Of a DNA stretch of 64,000 nucleotides, positions 26,740 through 35,909 are shown in pieces. Location of the stretch: NCBI GenBank assembly GCA_963830455.1, contig CAWHMT010000002.1:434001-498000 (forward strand), written 5' to 3'. Each line of letters starts with the position of its first letter. The stretch's first letter is position 1. Both the position numbers and the translations under genes were made by a program. Source of the DNA: 20CM-2-65-7 sp963830455 (GTDB lineage Bacteria > Gemmatimonadota > Gemmatimonadetes > Gemmatimonadales > GWC2-71-9). Below the pieces are notes generated by a model that saw only the letters and a program-made list of their open reading frames with translations, ran no database searches and was not told the origin of the DNA.

Positions 26740-27897
26740 TTAGTGCCGCGCCAGGGCCTGGGCGAAGTCCGCGATGAGATCATCCGGATCCTCCAGTCCC
26801 AGGGAAAATCTCAAGAATCCGTCCGGAATGCCAGCCTGCGCGCGCTGTTCCGCCGTCAGGCTCGCGTGCGACGTGAGCCGGGGCTCGGAGACGAGCGTCT
26901 CCACGCCGCCGAGGCTCGGCGCGTGCGCCGCGATGGTGAGGGCTTTCAGGAAGCGTTCGGCGGCGCGCACACCGCCTTTCAGCTCGAGGCCGAGCATACC
27001 GCCGAACCCGCCGAGCACGCGCTTGGCCAGCCCGTGGTCCGGATGCGAGGGCAGGCCGGGGTAGTGCACCTTCAGAATCGCGTCCTGTTTCGCGCACCAC
27101 TCGGCGACGGCCAGGCCGATCTCGTTCTGCCGGTGCACGCGCACGGTGAGCGTGCGCATGCCGCGATCGATCAGCCACGCCGCGAACGGATCGAGCGCCT
27201 GACCCCAGACCTGCATCAGCCGGCGCACTTCCTCGACGACCTGGTCCGTGCCTGCGACGGCGCCCGCGATCACGTCCGTATGGCCGTTGAGATACTTGGT
27301 CGCCGAGTGGATGACGAGATCGGCGCCATGCTCGAGCGGCCGGAAGTTCACGGGCGAGGCAAAGGTAGAATCGACGATGAGTGCGAGTCCCTCGGCCTTG
27401 CACAGCGTCGCGACAGGCTCGAGATCGATCACGCGCATCAATGGGTTGGTGGGGGTCTCCAGAAACACGCCGCGGGTCGTCTTCCGCATCGCCCGCTTCC
27501 ACGCGCGCGCCTGCGTCGGATTGACGAAGGAGACGTCGATCCCCAGCTTGCCGAACTCTTCCCGGAACAGGCGGTGCACTCCGCCGTAGATCCACTCGCT
27601 CGCCAGCAGATGGTCGCCGGGGCGCAGGACGGCCAGGTGGGCCAGGGCGACCGCGCCCATCCCGCTCGCCGTGAACAGCGCGGCATCCGCGCCCTCGAGC
27701 AGCGCGAGGCGTTTCCCGATGTCGACCTGATTCGGATTGTTGCCGTACCGGCTATACAACACCTCGGCGTTCGAGCCGACGGGATTGGTGAACGTGGAGC
27801 TCTGGTAGAGTGGGGGAACGACAGGCGTCCAATCGGCGCGCGCCTTGGGGTCGCCGTGAATGGCGCGGGTCGACAGGCCCAAACGACGGCGTTTCAC
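26740..27897 (-). CDS. Cys/Met metabolism PLP-dependent enzyme (cystathionine gamma-synthase/lyase type)
   Basis: A 385-residue fold-type I enzyme. The PLP lysine lies in SATKYLNGHTDVIAG near 200, the phosphate-binding Tyr/Arg in YSRYGNNPN near 48 and the Asp contacting the PLP ring nitrogen in VDSTFASPVN near 178. Trans-sulfuration enzymes (MetB, MetC, CGL) and O-acetylhomoserine sulfhydrylases share these motifs, so the exact reaction is open. Start GTG at 27897 overlaps the STAS gene as GTGA, and ftsE follows with no gap. Its place between signalling and division genes looks accidental. Confidence 0.9.
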   Translation of the reverse strand: MKRRRLGLSTRAIHGDPKARADWTPVVPPLYQSSTFTNPVGSNAEVLYSRYGNNPNQVDIGKRLALLEGADAALFTASGMGAVALAHLAVLRPGDHLLASEWIYGGVHRLFREEFGKLGIDVSFVNPTQARAWKRAMRKTTRGVFLETPTNPLMRVIDLEPVATLCKAEGLALIVDSTFASPVNFRPLEHGADLVIHSATKYLNGHTDVIAGAVAGTDQVVEEVRRLMQVWGQALDPFAAWLIDRGMRTLTVRVHRQNEIGLAVAEWCAKQDAILKVHYPGLPSHPDHGLAKRVLGGFGGMLGLELKGGVRAAERFLKALTIAAHAPSLGGVETLVSEPRLTSHASLTAEQRAQAGIPDGFLRFSLGLEDPDDLIADFAQALARH

Positions 27898-28325
27898 GCC
27901 GCCGTGAGTCGGATGGTGCCTCCGGGATTGCGCGCGGCCAGCCGCCGCTCGACCAGCTCGTCGAGCAACGCCGGAGCCGGCTCGCTGGCGCCCAGGCCTT
28001 CGAGCACGCCGTCGGCGCGCTCGCACAGGACCGCGAGCCCGGCGCCCGCGAGCACGGGTTCGATCGCCTCGCGATGGGCGTCCGTCAGCCCGCGCAGCAA
28101 CAGCACTGTGACCTTGTCGCGCACCAGCTTCGCCACGATCTCATCGGCGCAGGAATAATCGAGGCACCCGACGCCGGTGAAATCCATCACCGCGACCGTG
28201 CCTGGGGGAAGGGCTCGCTCGATGTTTTCTCGAACCGCGCGTCCGGTGGGTCGTGTGACGAGGTCGGTGTAGAAACCGGCGACCGCCTGCTGCAGGACCG
28301 CGTGGACGTTGATGTGTGAAATCAT
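27894..28325 (-). CDS. Small STAS-like (DUF4325-type) protein
   Basis: A 143-residue cytoplasmic protein. After a helical N-terminus (about 1-45) there is a STAS-like core: VAVMDFTGVGCLDYSCADEIV near 50-71, followed by alternating strands and helices (VTVLLLRGL, LAVLCERADGVLEGLG). The D-x-x-G-V-G-x-L-D-Y-S pattern is typical of the STAS-like DUF4325 family, which is often beside or fused to HATPase modules. The ATG at 28325 shares one base with the upstream stop (TGATG). It probably forms a partner-switch pair with the upstream HATPase protein. Confidence 0.75.
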   Translation of the reverse strand: MISHINVHAVLQQAVAGFYTDLVTRPTGRAVRENIERALPPGTVAVMDFTGVGCLDYSCADEIVAKLVRDKVTVLLLRGLTDAHREAIEPVLAGAGLAVLCERADGVLEGLGASEPAPALLDELVERRLAARNPGGTIRLTAA

Positions 28326-29236
28326 CACTGCTGCGACGACCCTTTCTCCGACGCTTGCTCCGGAATGATGAGCAGGACCTGCGATCCTGGAAACGCGGGT
28401 AACCCGTCTTTCAGCGGCACATCGTCGTCCCAACGCGGCACGATGGCGATGCGCGCGGTGCCGCTGCGGATGGCGACCTTTCCTTCCCAGCGTGCGAGGT
28501 AGCGGCGGATGCCCGCAAGCCCTTGTCCCCGCCCCGGATCCCGAAAACGGCTCACGCCCTGGATCAGCGCCGCCTCGAGCGCCGCGGCATCGCCCCAGCG
28601 CTCACCGAACCGTTTCGCCTGGGTCGACTCGAGCGAATGCCGGAATCCAACGCCGGCGTCAGCGACCGCGATCACCACCACGCGGCGCGCCAGCTTGCGC
28701 CGCCAATTGTACGCCTGCACGGCGACCCAACCACCCGTGCCGGCGTGCTCCACAATATTCTGACAAGACTCCGAAAGCGCCATAGCGAAACCCATCGTCG
28801 CCTTGGGATCGAGTCCCAGCTCCGAGCTGAGAATCGCGGACGCGCGCTGCTGAATCGTGCTGACCACGGCGTGCACGTCTTCGGCGGCGCGCACCGGCGT
28901 CACGGGAAGCAGCACCTCGCTTTCCACGGCCGGCTTGAGCTTCGGTACCTTGCCGTGAACCTCGAACAGGTCTCCCGCCTCGCGGAAGAACCCCGCGCGC
29001 GCCCAGTAGCTGACCACGTCGGGATTCGCGGGCGCCGTGAGCAACGGCCGCTCGCCTTTGCGCGCGGCGGCTTCACCAGCCGCGAGCAGACCGACCAGCC
29101 CATAGGGCGACGCCCACTCCGCGGCGTGCGCGTCGAACAGCAACCGCTCGCCATCGGACGCCTGCGCGTACGCAGCCGCGAACTGATCGAACGAGCGGTC
29201 GTCGAAGGACGTCGGGACTTCGACGAGTCGCGTCAC
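28325..29236 (-). CDS. STAS-like plus HATPase_c fusion protein (anti-sigma/partner-switch type)
   Basis: A 303-residue cytoplasmic protein. An N-terminal STAS-like region (about 5-95: LFDAHAAEWASPYGLVGLLAAG) is followed by a GHKL ATPase domain (about 125-275) with N-box SESCQNIVEHAG, G1 box VADAGVGFRHS and G2 box GRGQGLAGIRRYL. There is no histidine phosphotransfer domain, so it is not a conventional sensor kinase; it resembles serine kinases of the RsbW/SpoIIAB kind or anti-sigma regulators. Start GTG at 29236 overlaps the pfkB stop. The next gene is a stand-alone STAS-like protein. Confidence 0.82.
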   Translation of the reverse strand: MTRLVEVPTSFDDRSFDQFAAAYAQASDGERLLFDAHAAEWASPYGLVGLLAAGEAAARKGERPLLTAPANPDVVSYWARAGFFREAGDLFEVHGKVPKLKPAVESEVLLPVTPVRAAEDVHAVVSTIQQRASAILSSELGLDPKATMGFAMALSESCQNIVEHAGTGGWVAVQAYNWRRKLARRVVVIAVADAGVGFRHSLESTQAKRFGERWGDAAALEAALIQGVSRFRDPGRGQGLAGIRRYLARWEGKVAIRSGTARIAIVPRWDDDVPLKDGLPAFPGSQVLLIIPEQASEKGSSQQ

Positions 29237-30156
29237 GCGATGGAGAGTTTGCCCATGAGGTGGTCGCGCAGGCCGCTCGCCCCGCGATGGCTCAGATTCC
29301 TGGTGCCGAGCCGGGTGCCGATCCGCAGGGCCTGCTCGATCGGCGCGCCGCCAAGCAGCGCGGCCGCCGTCGCGCCGCCGAACACGTCGCCACAGCCGGT
29401 TGGATCGGTCACCCCGGGCACGATCGATTGGTGAACCGGAGGGATCGGGACTCTGGCAGTGCGAATGGGGTTCCCGGTGAAGTACGCGGCCCCCCGCGCT
29501 CCGAGGGTGACGCACACCGCCGTGCAGCCCTGGCGCAGCGCGTCCGCCGCAGTCACCAGCGGATCGGGACCGAGCTGCGCCATTTCGTCTTCATTGAGCT
29601 GAATCACGTTGAAGCAGCTGAACCACGCCTGGGCCTGGGGCAGGGGTCTCGGGACTCGGGTGCCGTCCGGTTCCTTGGCCAAGAAGAGGCTATGGAGATC
29701 CGCATAGATGAAGTTCGCGAACCCTCGGCGTAACATCAGCGCCGTTTCGAGATTAAGCTCGTAGCCGGAGATGAAGTTGATGTAGAGCGCGTCGATATCC
29801 CGCACGAGCGGTCCCAGCTCCGGCCACGTCCAGCCCGGCACGCCGCCCGACATCTGCTCGCACCGTCGCTCCGCCGATTCGTAGCGTAGTGTCACCCGAT
29901 TGTTGGGTTCCGGCACTTCGATGAAGCGTGCGTCGTGCGTCGTGCGTCGGAGGGTGCGGAGGAACTGATTGGCATTCGCGGCGAGATCGCGGCCCACTTT
30001 GATCAGGGGCACGATCTCCCAATCGTCGGAGAGCGCCGCGTCCAGCGCGGAGAGCGCGTACGAAATCCCGCCCCATTCCTCGACGGCGGGCTGCGCGGGG
30101 TCACGGCCGTGGATCGTGTCCCACACCATCGACCCGATCACACCCAGTCGCTTCAG
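29233..30156 (-). CDS. PfkB-family carbohydrate kinase
   Basis: A 307-residue ribokinase-like kinase. The N-terminal strand is KRLGVIGSMVWDTI. The C-terminal motif TDPTGCGDVFGGATAAAL (about 260) carries the catalytic Asp and the anion hole. The N-terminal GG motif is diverged (EWGGISYALSAL near 34). The preferred start is CTG at 30156, overlapping the ROK stop as CTGA; GTG at 30143 is the nearest standard start and would lose four residues of the first strand. A 21-bp tandem repeat inserts residues near 70-76. The sugar is unknown; the neighbour ROK kinase suggests a carbohydrate context. Confidence 0.88.
   Translation of the reverse strand: MKRLGVIGSMVWDTIHGRDPAQPAVEEWGGISYALSALDAALSDDWEIVPLIKVGRDLAANANQFLRTLRRTTHDARFIEVPEPNNRVTLRYESAERRCEQMSGGVPGWTWPELGPLVRDIDALYINFISGYELNLETALMLRRGFANFIYADLHSLFLAKEPDGTRVPRPLPQAQAWFSCFNVIQLNEDEMAQLGPDPLVTAADALRQGCTAVCVTLGARGAAYFTGNPIRTARVPIPPVHQSIVPGVTDPTGCGDVFGGATAAALLGGAPIEQALRIGTRLGTRNLSHRGASGLRDHLMGKLSIA
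29928..29948. repeat. 7-bp tandem repeat (3 copies) inside pfkB gene
   Basis: Three perfect copies of gtgcgtc in the coding sequence of the PfkB kinase, 21 bp in all, adding seven codons (around RRTTHDAR) in frame. This is the same size and copy number as the repeat in uvrA but with a different unit. Confidence 0.85.
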
Positions 30157-31115
30157 CGCAGGCCCCAGTGGCTTTGGATGAACACGGCTGCCGCGCCGTA
30201 GACGCCGGCGGTCCCGGGCAGGGTGCCGGGGACGATCTGGCACACCTCCCAGGCCGGCTTAAACGCGCGCCGCTTGACCTCGTTGCGCAGCGGGCCGAAC
30301 AGTTTGTCGCCGGCCTGCGTGACGCCGCCGCAAATCACGACCACTTCCGGATTGAAGATGTTGATGAAGCTGGCGACGGCCGCGCCGAGCAGCCGGGCCG
30401 TGTCGTGCACGACCTCGAGTGCCCACTCGTCGCCGTCGTTCGCGGCTTCGTAGACGATTTGCGCGGTGATCTTGGTGAGATCGCCTTTCACGTACTGCGA
30501 CAGCGACGTCTCGACGCCCGATTCGATACCTTCGACCGCGCGCTCCGCGATCGCGGGGCCTGAGGCGTAGGCTTCGATGCAGCCGTAGTTCCCGCATTTG
30601 CAGCGACGGCCATTGGCATCGATCGTCACGTGCCCGAATTCTCCGGCCGCGTCGCTCGCGCCGTGGAAGACCTCGCCGTCGATCACGATGCCGCCGCCGA
30701 TGCCGGTGCCGAGCGTCAGACCGATGACGTATTTCGCCCCACGCGCAGCTCCTCGCCACCACTCGCCGAAAATCGCGCAGTTCGCGTCGTTGTCGAGCGT
30801 CGCGGGCAGGTCGAGACCTTCGCTGACCCGATCGCGCAGGGGCATGTTGGTCCAGCCGAGGTTCGGCGTGAGCAGCACGATGCCCTTCTTGGTGTCGAGC
30901 GGGCCGGGTGACCCGATGCCGACGCCTTCGACTTTCTTCCCCGATTCCCTGATCGACGCTTGCGCGAGCTTGACGATCCGCGCGATCACCGGATCGGCGC
31001 CCTGCGCGGCCAGCGTCGGCTCGGACACGACGCCGTGAACCTCCGAGCCGTCCTCGGCGAGGACGCCCGCGACGAGATTCGTTCCCCCAACGTCAATTCC
31101 GAGGACGTAGCGCAC
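30153..31115 (-). CDS. ROK-family sugar kinase (glucokinase type)
   Basis: A 320-residue ROK kinase that phosphorylates glucose or a related sugar. Phosphate motif GIDVGGTN is at 5-12. The active-site Asp is in LDNDANCA near 107, then the EFGHVTID segment and the zinc-binding CKCGNYGCIEAYASG near 174-188. ROK repressors carry an extra N-terminal helix-turn-helix, which is absent here, so this is an enzyme. The GTG at 31115 is chosen. It overlaps the end of the heptosyltransferase gene by 23 bp. Confidence 0.93.
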   Translation of the reverse strand: MRYVLGIDVGGTNLVAGVLAEDGSEVHGVVSEPTLAAQGADPVIARIVKLAQASIRESGKKVEGVGIGSPGPLDTKKGIVLLTPNLGWTNMPLRDRVSEGLDLPATLDNDANCAIFGEWWRGAARGAKYVIGLTLGTGIGGGIVIDGEVFHGASDAAGEFGHVTIDANGRRCKCGNYGCIEAYASGPAIAERAVEGIESGVETSLSQYVKGDLTKITAQIVYEAANDGDEWALEVVHDTARLLGAAVASFINIFNPEVVVICGGVTQAGDKLFGPLRNEVKRRAFKPAWEVCQIVPGTLPGTAGVYGAAAVFIQSHWGLR

Positions 31116-32097
31116 CGAGATCCTCAATGGCCGCAATGACGGCCGCAACGGTCAGCTCGCGCATGCAACGATGATGTCCCAACGGACACGCCGGGGGCCC
31201 GTGCGGCGAGCACGGCCGGCACTGCAACCCGTCTATTCCCAGCGCCACATCGCCGGCGCGCAGCGGCCCAAACCCAAACTCGGTCACGGTGGGCCCGAAC
31301 AGCGCCACGACCGGCGTGCCCATCGCCGTCGCCAGGTGCAGCGGGGCACTGTCGTTCGTCACGAGCAACGCGGCTTTGCCGATCAGTGCCGCGGATTGCC
31401 TCAACGTCAATCGCCCGCAGGCATTGACGGCCCGACGGCCCGACGGCCGGACGGCCTGAACGATCTGCTCCCCCAAATCGGTATCGTCCTTGCCACCGAC
31501 GACCACCACCGCACTGCGCGTCGCCAATGACGCAGCCAGCTCGGGGTAGTACGGCCAGCGCTTGCTGCCCCAGATCGATCCGGGAGCGAGCGCCACGAAC
31601 GTGCCATCGACGAGCGCCGCTGCTTCACGCTCGTCCGCCGCCGTGGGCCGCAGGTGGGGAGGATAGGCCCCCGGCGGCTCGTCCGCGAGGGCCAACAGCC
31701 GGTCGGTTTCGTGCCCTGTTCGGGGCTTGGGGCGAGCCTCTGTATAGAGGAAGGACCAGGTCCCACGAAAACCGACGCGCGAGGAGATCCGCGCGAGCAG
31801 TGCCAGCGCAGCGGTTCGCAACGAGCGATGCGGAAGGTAGGCCCGGTCGTATTGCTGGGCGCGAAGCCGGCGCGCCAGCGTGGTGATGCCTGTCCACCCG
31901 CGATCAGCGCGCCGCTTGTCGTAGGGAATCACCTGCCGGACGGCAGGATGTGTCTCCAGGAGCGGGGCCGCGAGCGGCGTGGTCACCACGTCCACCGGTC
32001 CGTGGCGCGCGGCGAGAGCGGAGAGCAGCGGCGTCGAGAGGATAACGTCGCCGAGAAACGCGGTTTGGATGACGAGGGTGCCGGGGGGGGCGCTCAA
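31093..32097 (-). CDS. Glycosyltransferase family 9 (heptosyltransferase-like)
   Basis: A 334-residue GT9 enzyme with LPS heptosyltransferase features: the N-terminal TAFLGDVILSTPLLSAL near 13, APGSIWGSKRWPYYPELA near 172 and the nucleotide-sugar site TNDSAPLHLATAMGTPVVALFGPT near 245. In relatives it transfers heptose to the lipid A core at the inner face of the inner membrane. The start is TTG at 32097, overlapping the upstream stop as TTGA. A 32-bp tandem repeat of an 8-bp unit is inserted near residues 214-224. Confidence 0.9.
   Translation of the reverse strand: MSAPPGTLVIQTAFLGDVILSTPLLSALAARHGPVDVVTTPLAAPLLETHPAVRQVIPYDKRRADRGWTGITTLARRLRAQQYDRAYLPHRSLRTAALALLARISSRVGFRGTWSFLYTEARPKPRTGHETDRLLALADEPPGAYPPHLRPTAADEREAAALVDGTFVALAPGSIWGSKRWPYYPELAASLATRSAVVVVGGKDDTDLGEQIVQAVRPSGRRAVNACGRLTLRQSAALIGKAALLVTNDSAPLHLATAMGTPVVALFGPTVTEFGFGPLRAGDVALGIDGLQCRPCSPHGPPACPLGHHRCMRELTVAAVIAAIEDLGALRPRN
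31426..31457. repeat. 8-bp tandem repeat (4 copies) in the GT9 gene
   Basis: Four head-to-tail units gacggcc plus one variable base, 32 bp long, within the heptosyltransferase coding region (AVRPSGRRAV part). It lies in a loop between the substrate-binding halves. Confidence 0.8.
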
Positions 32098-32916
32098 GGG
32101 AGCTGAGCCACGGCCCAGACTGGGTCGTGGTCGCTCGTACGGAGCGTGTCGCGCACGATCCCGGCGAACTTCTGCTGTGCGGGCGGCTGGGCGAATCCCT
32201 TCAAGAAGACGTGATCCCAGTTGAAAAAAGCGGTTGTAAAACCGTTGTGCTCGGTCGGCCAGAAAAACCCGTGGGTGACGAATTCCTTGCCGATCCCGTG
32301 ACTGTTCATGTCCCCGGCCACGATCACGAGCGGATACGCGGCGGCATCGGCGACAATGGCCCGCGCCTGATCACGACGTTTGGACGGTCGGATGTCGCTG
32401 GGGGTGCCCAGGTGCGCGCTGTACACACGCACCGGAATCGAGTCGACCAGGACCGTCACCGCGGTCGCGATGCGTTGGGCGTGCCGCATTCCGGCGATGT
32501 GTGGCAGGATCAACTTCCGGTCGGCGACGATGGGCCAGCGCGAGAGCACCGCGTTCCCGAAGTCGAGGCCCCGCTTCGGGTGAATGGCCGACGGATAGTA
32601 GACCCACGCCATGCCGAGCGCGTCGGCGATGCGGCGCGTTCCGTCCGGGTCCATCTCCTGCAGCACGACGATGTCGGCATCGATGAGGGGCTCACGGTGC
32701 TGGAGCACATTGATCGCGCGATCGATGTGGCGGGCCCATTGCACGTTGTACGTCACGACCCGCAGCGTACGGGTCGTCCCGCCGACGGACGGTGTGGCGT
32801 CCGCGCGAACCGGTGGCAACCCCGCGTACCGTGGCCAGATCGGATCCTGATAGTTCACGACCGCCCGGCAGCCGCCCAGTGTTGCGGCGAGTGCGATCGC
32901 TAACACCGCTCGAGTC

Positions 32917-32924
<8 letters not shown>
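32094..32924 (-). CDS. Endonuclease/exonuclease/phosphatase family lipoprotein
   Basis: A 276-residue exported protein with lipobox LGGC (acylated Cys near 19) and an EEP fold. It has VTYNVQWA near 57, VVLQEMDPDGTRR near 86, YSAHLG near 168, VAGDMNSHG near 203 and the C-terminal SDHDPVWA near 264. These are the conserved Asn, Glu, His, Asp-x-Asn and Asp-His residues of metal-dependent phosphodiesterases, so it is probably active. The substrate may be a nucleic acid, phospholipid or phosphoinositide-like ester. The ATG at 32924 overlaps lepA by 8 bp. Confidence 0.88.
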
Positions 32925-34716
<1,792 letters not shown>

Positions 34717-34740
34717 CGGGCGGAAATATAGTCATGGGTT

Positions 34741-34780
34741 GTCAGTCATCGGTCATCGGGGCTGACGACCGACGACCGAC
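34741..34780. repeat. Imperfect inverted repeat of 7-bp units between lepA and rho
   Basis: The left arm (34741-34759) contains gtcatcg twice, and the right arm (34762-34780) contains gacgacc-type units twice. The arms pair with three or four mismatches over 19 bp and a 2-base centre. The element occupies the shared promoter region of the divergent lepA and rho genes. Confidence 0.7.
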
Positions 34781-34807
34781 GCCTTATCTTTGGGAAGCCC
34801 ATCCTGC

Positions 34808-35878
34808 ATGCCATCAATAACCGGTTGGTATGATCCCTCGCCCAAAGGCGGAGCCGTCCGCCTCGCGGCGAACAGCTACTTGCCCGCCAAGGGTGACCCG
34901 GCGGTCCGCCTTCCGGGCCTTCGTCGCGGCGATCTGATTGTGCTCGACAATGGTCGGGTGACGACGGTGAACGGTGAGGCGGCTGGCCAGCTAGACGGAC
35001 GGCCCGATTTTGCGAATCTGGGCGCAGTCCATCCAAACCGACCGCTTACGCTCGAGACGCCCAAGGCATCGAGTCCCCGCACCGCGGAAACGCAGCGCGT
35101 CGTGGATCTCATTTGCCCCTTCGGCTTCGGCCAGCGGGCGCTCATCGTCTCGCCGCCCAAAGCCGGGAAGACGATGATGCTGCAGGCGATCGCGGAGTCG
35201 GTGGTCGAGAATCACCCCAAGGCGACCTTGCTGATCCTGCTCGTGGACGAGCGGCCGGAGGAAGTCAGCGAGATGGTGGATTGGGGACGCGGCGAGGTGA
35301 TCGCTTCGAGCTTCGATCTGCCGCACGAGCGGCATGTGGCTGCCGCCGACATGGTGTTCGATCACGCTCGCCGGCAAGTCGAGCTGGGTCGCGACGTCGT
35401 GATCGTGCTCGACTCGTTGACGCGGCTGGCGCGCTCGCACAACACGACCGGCCGGGGCACGGGTCGCACGATGTCCGGCGGGCTCGACGCCAACGCGCTG
35501 GCGAAGCCCAAGGGCCTCTTCGGCGCGGCGCGGGCCGTGCCGCCCAAGGATGGCGGCGGATCGCTGACCGTGATCGCCACGGCGCTCGTCGAGACTGAAA
35601 GCAAGATGGATGACATCATCTTCGAGGAGTTCAAAGGCACGGGGAATGCGGAGCTGCGCCTGACGCGCGCGCTCGCCGACCGGCGCATCTACCCCGCAGT
35701 GGACATCGCGGCGAGCGGGACGCGCCGGGAGGAGCTGCTCGCCGATCCGAAGACGATCGAGGCCAAGCAAAAGCTCCGGCGGGCCCTGGTGGACCTCCCG
35801 CCGGAGCAGGCGATGCAATCGTTACTGCAACAGATGAAGCGCGCGAAGACGAACGCGGAGTTGCTCGCCGCCTTGTAG
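34808..35878 (+). CDS. rho: Transcription termination factor Rho (N-terminally short form)
   Basis: A 356-residue Rho. The C-terminal ATPase core is complete: SPPKAGKTMML near 116 (Walker A), LLVDERPEEVSEM near 140, VLDSLTRLARSHN near 203, the Q-loop/R-loop region TGRTMSGGLDANAL and the KGTGNAELRLTRALADRR segment near 278. The N-terminus opens with ITGWYDPSPKGGAVRLA, which aligns with the RNA-binding cold-shock-like domain. The helix bundle that normally precedes it is missing and the OB-fold looks shortened, making this about 60 residues shorter than E. coli Rho. The ATG at 34808 is used; a TTG at 34790 would add only six residues. Confidence 0.93.
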   Translation: MPSITGWYDPSPKGGAVRLAANSYLPAKGDPAVRLPGLRRGDLIVLDNGRVTTVNGEAAGQLDGRPDFANLGAVHPNRPLTLETPKASSPRTAETQRVVDLICPFGFGQRALIVSPPKAGKTMMLQAIAESVVENHPKATLLILLVDERPEEVSEMVDWGRGEVIASSFDLPHERHVAAADMVFDHARRQVELGRDVVIVLDSLTRLARSHNTTGRGTGRTMSGGLDANALAKPKGLFGAARAVPPKDGGGSLTVIATALVETESKMDDIIFEEFKGTGNAELRLTRALADRRIYPAVDIAASGTRREELLADPKTIEAKQKLRRALVDLPPEQAMQSLLQQMKRAKTNAELLAAL

Positions 35879-35909
35879 GGGCCCTACTGCTTGAAAGTCT
35901 TGGTGGCAG

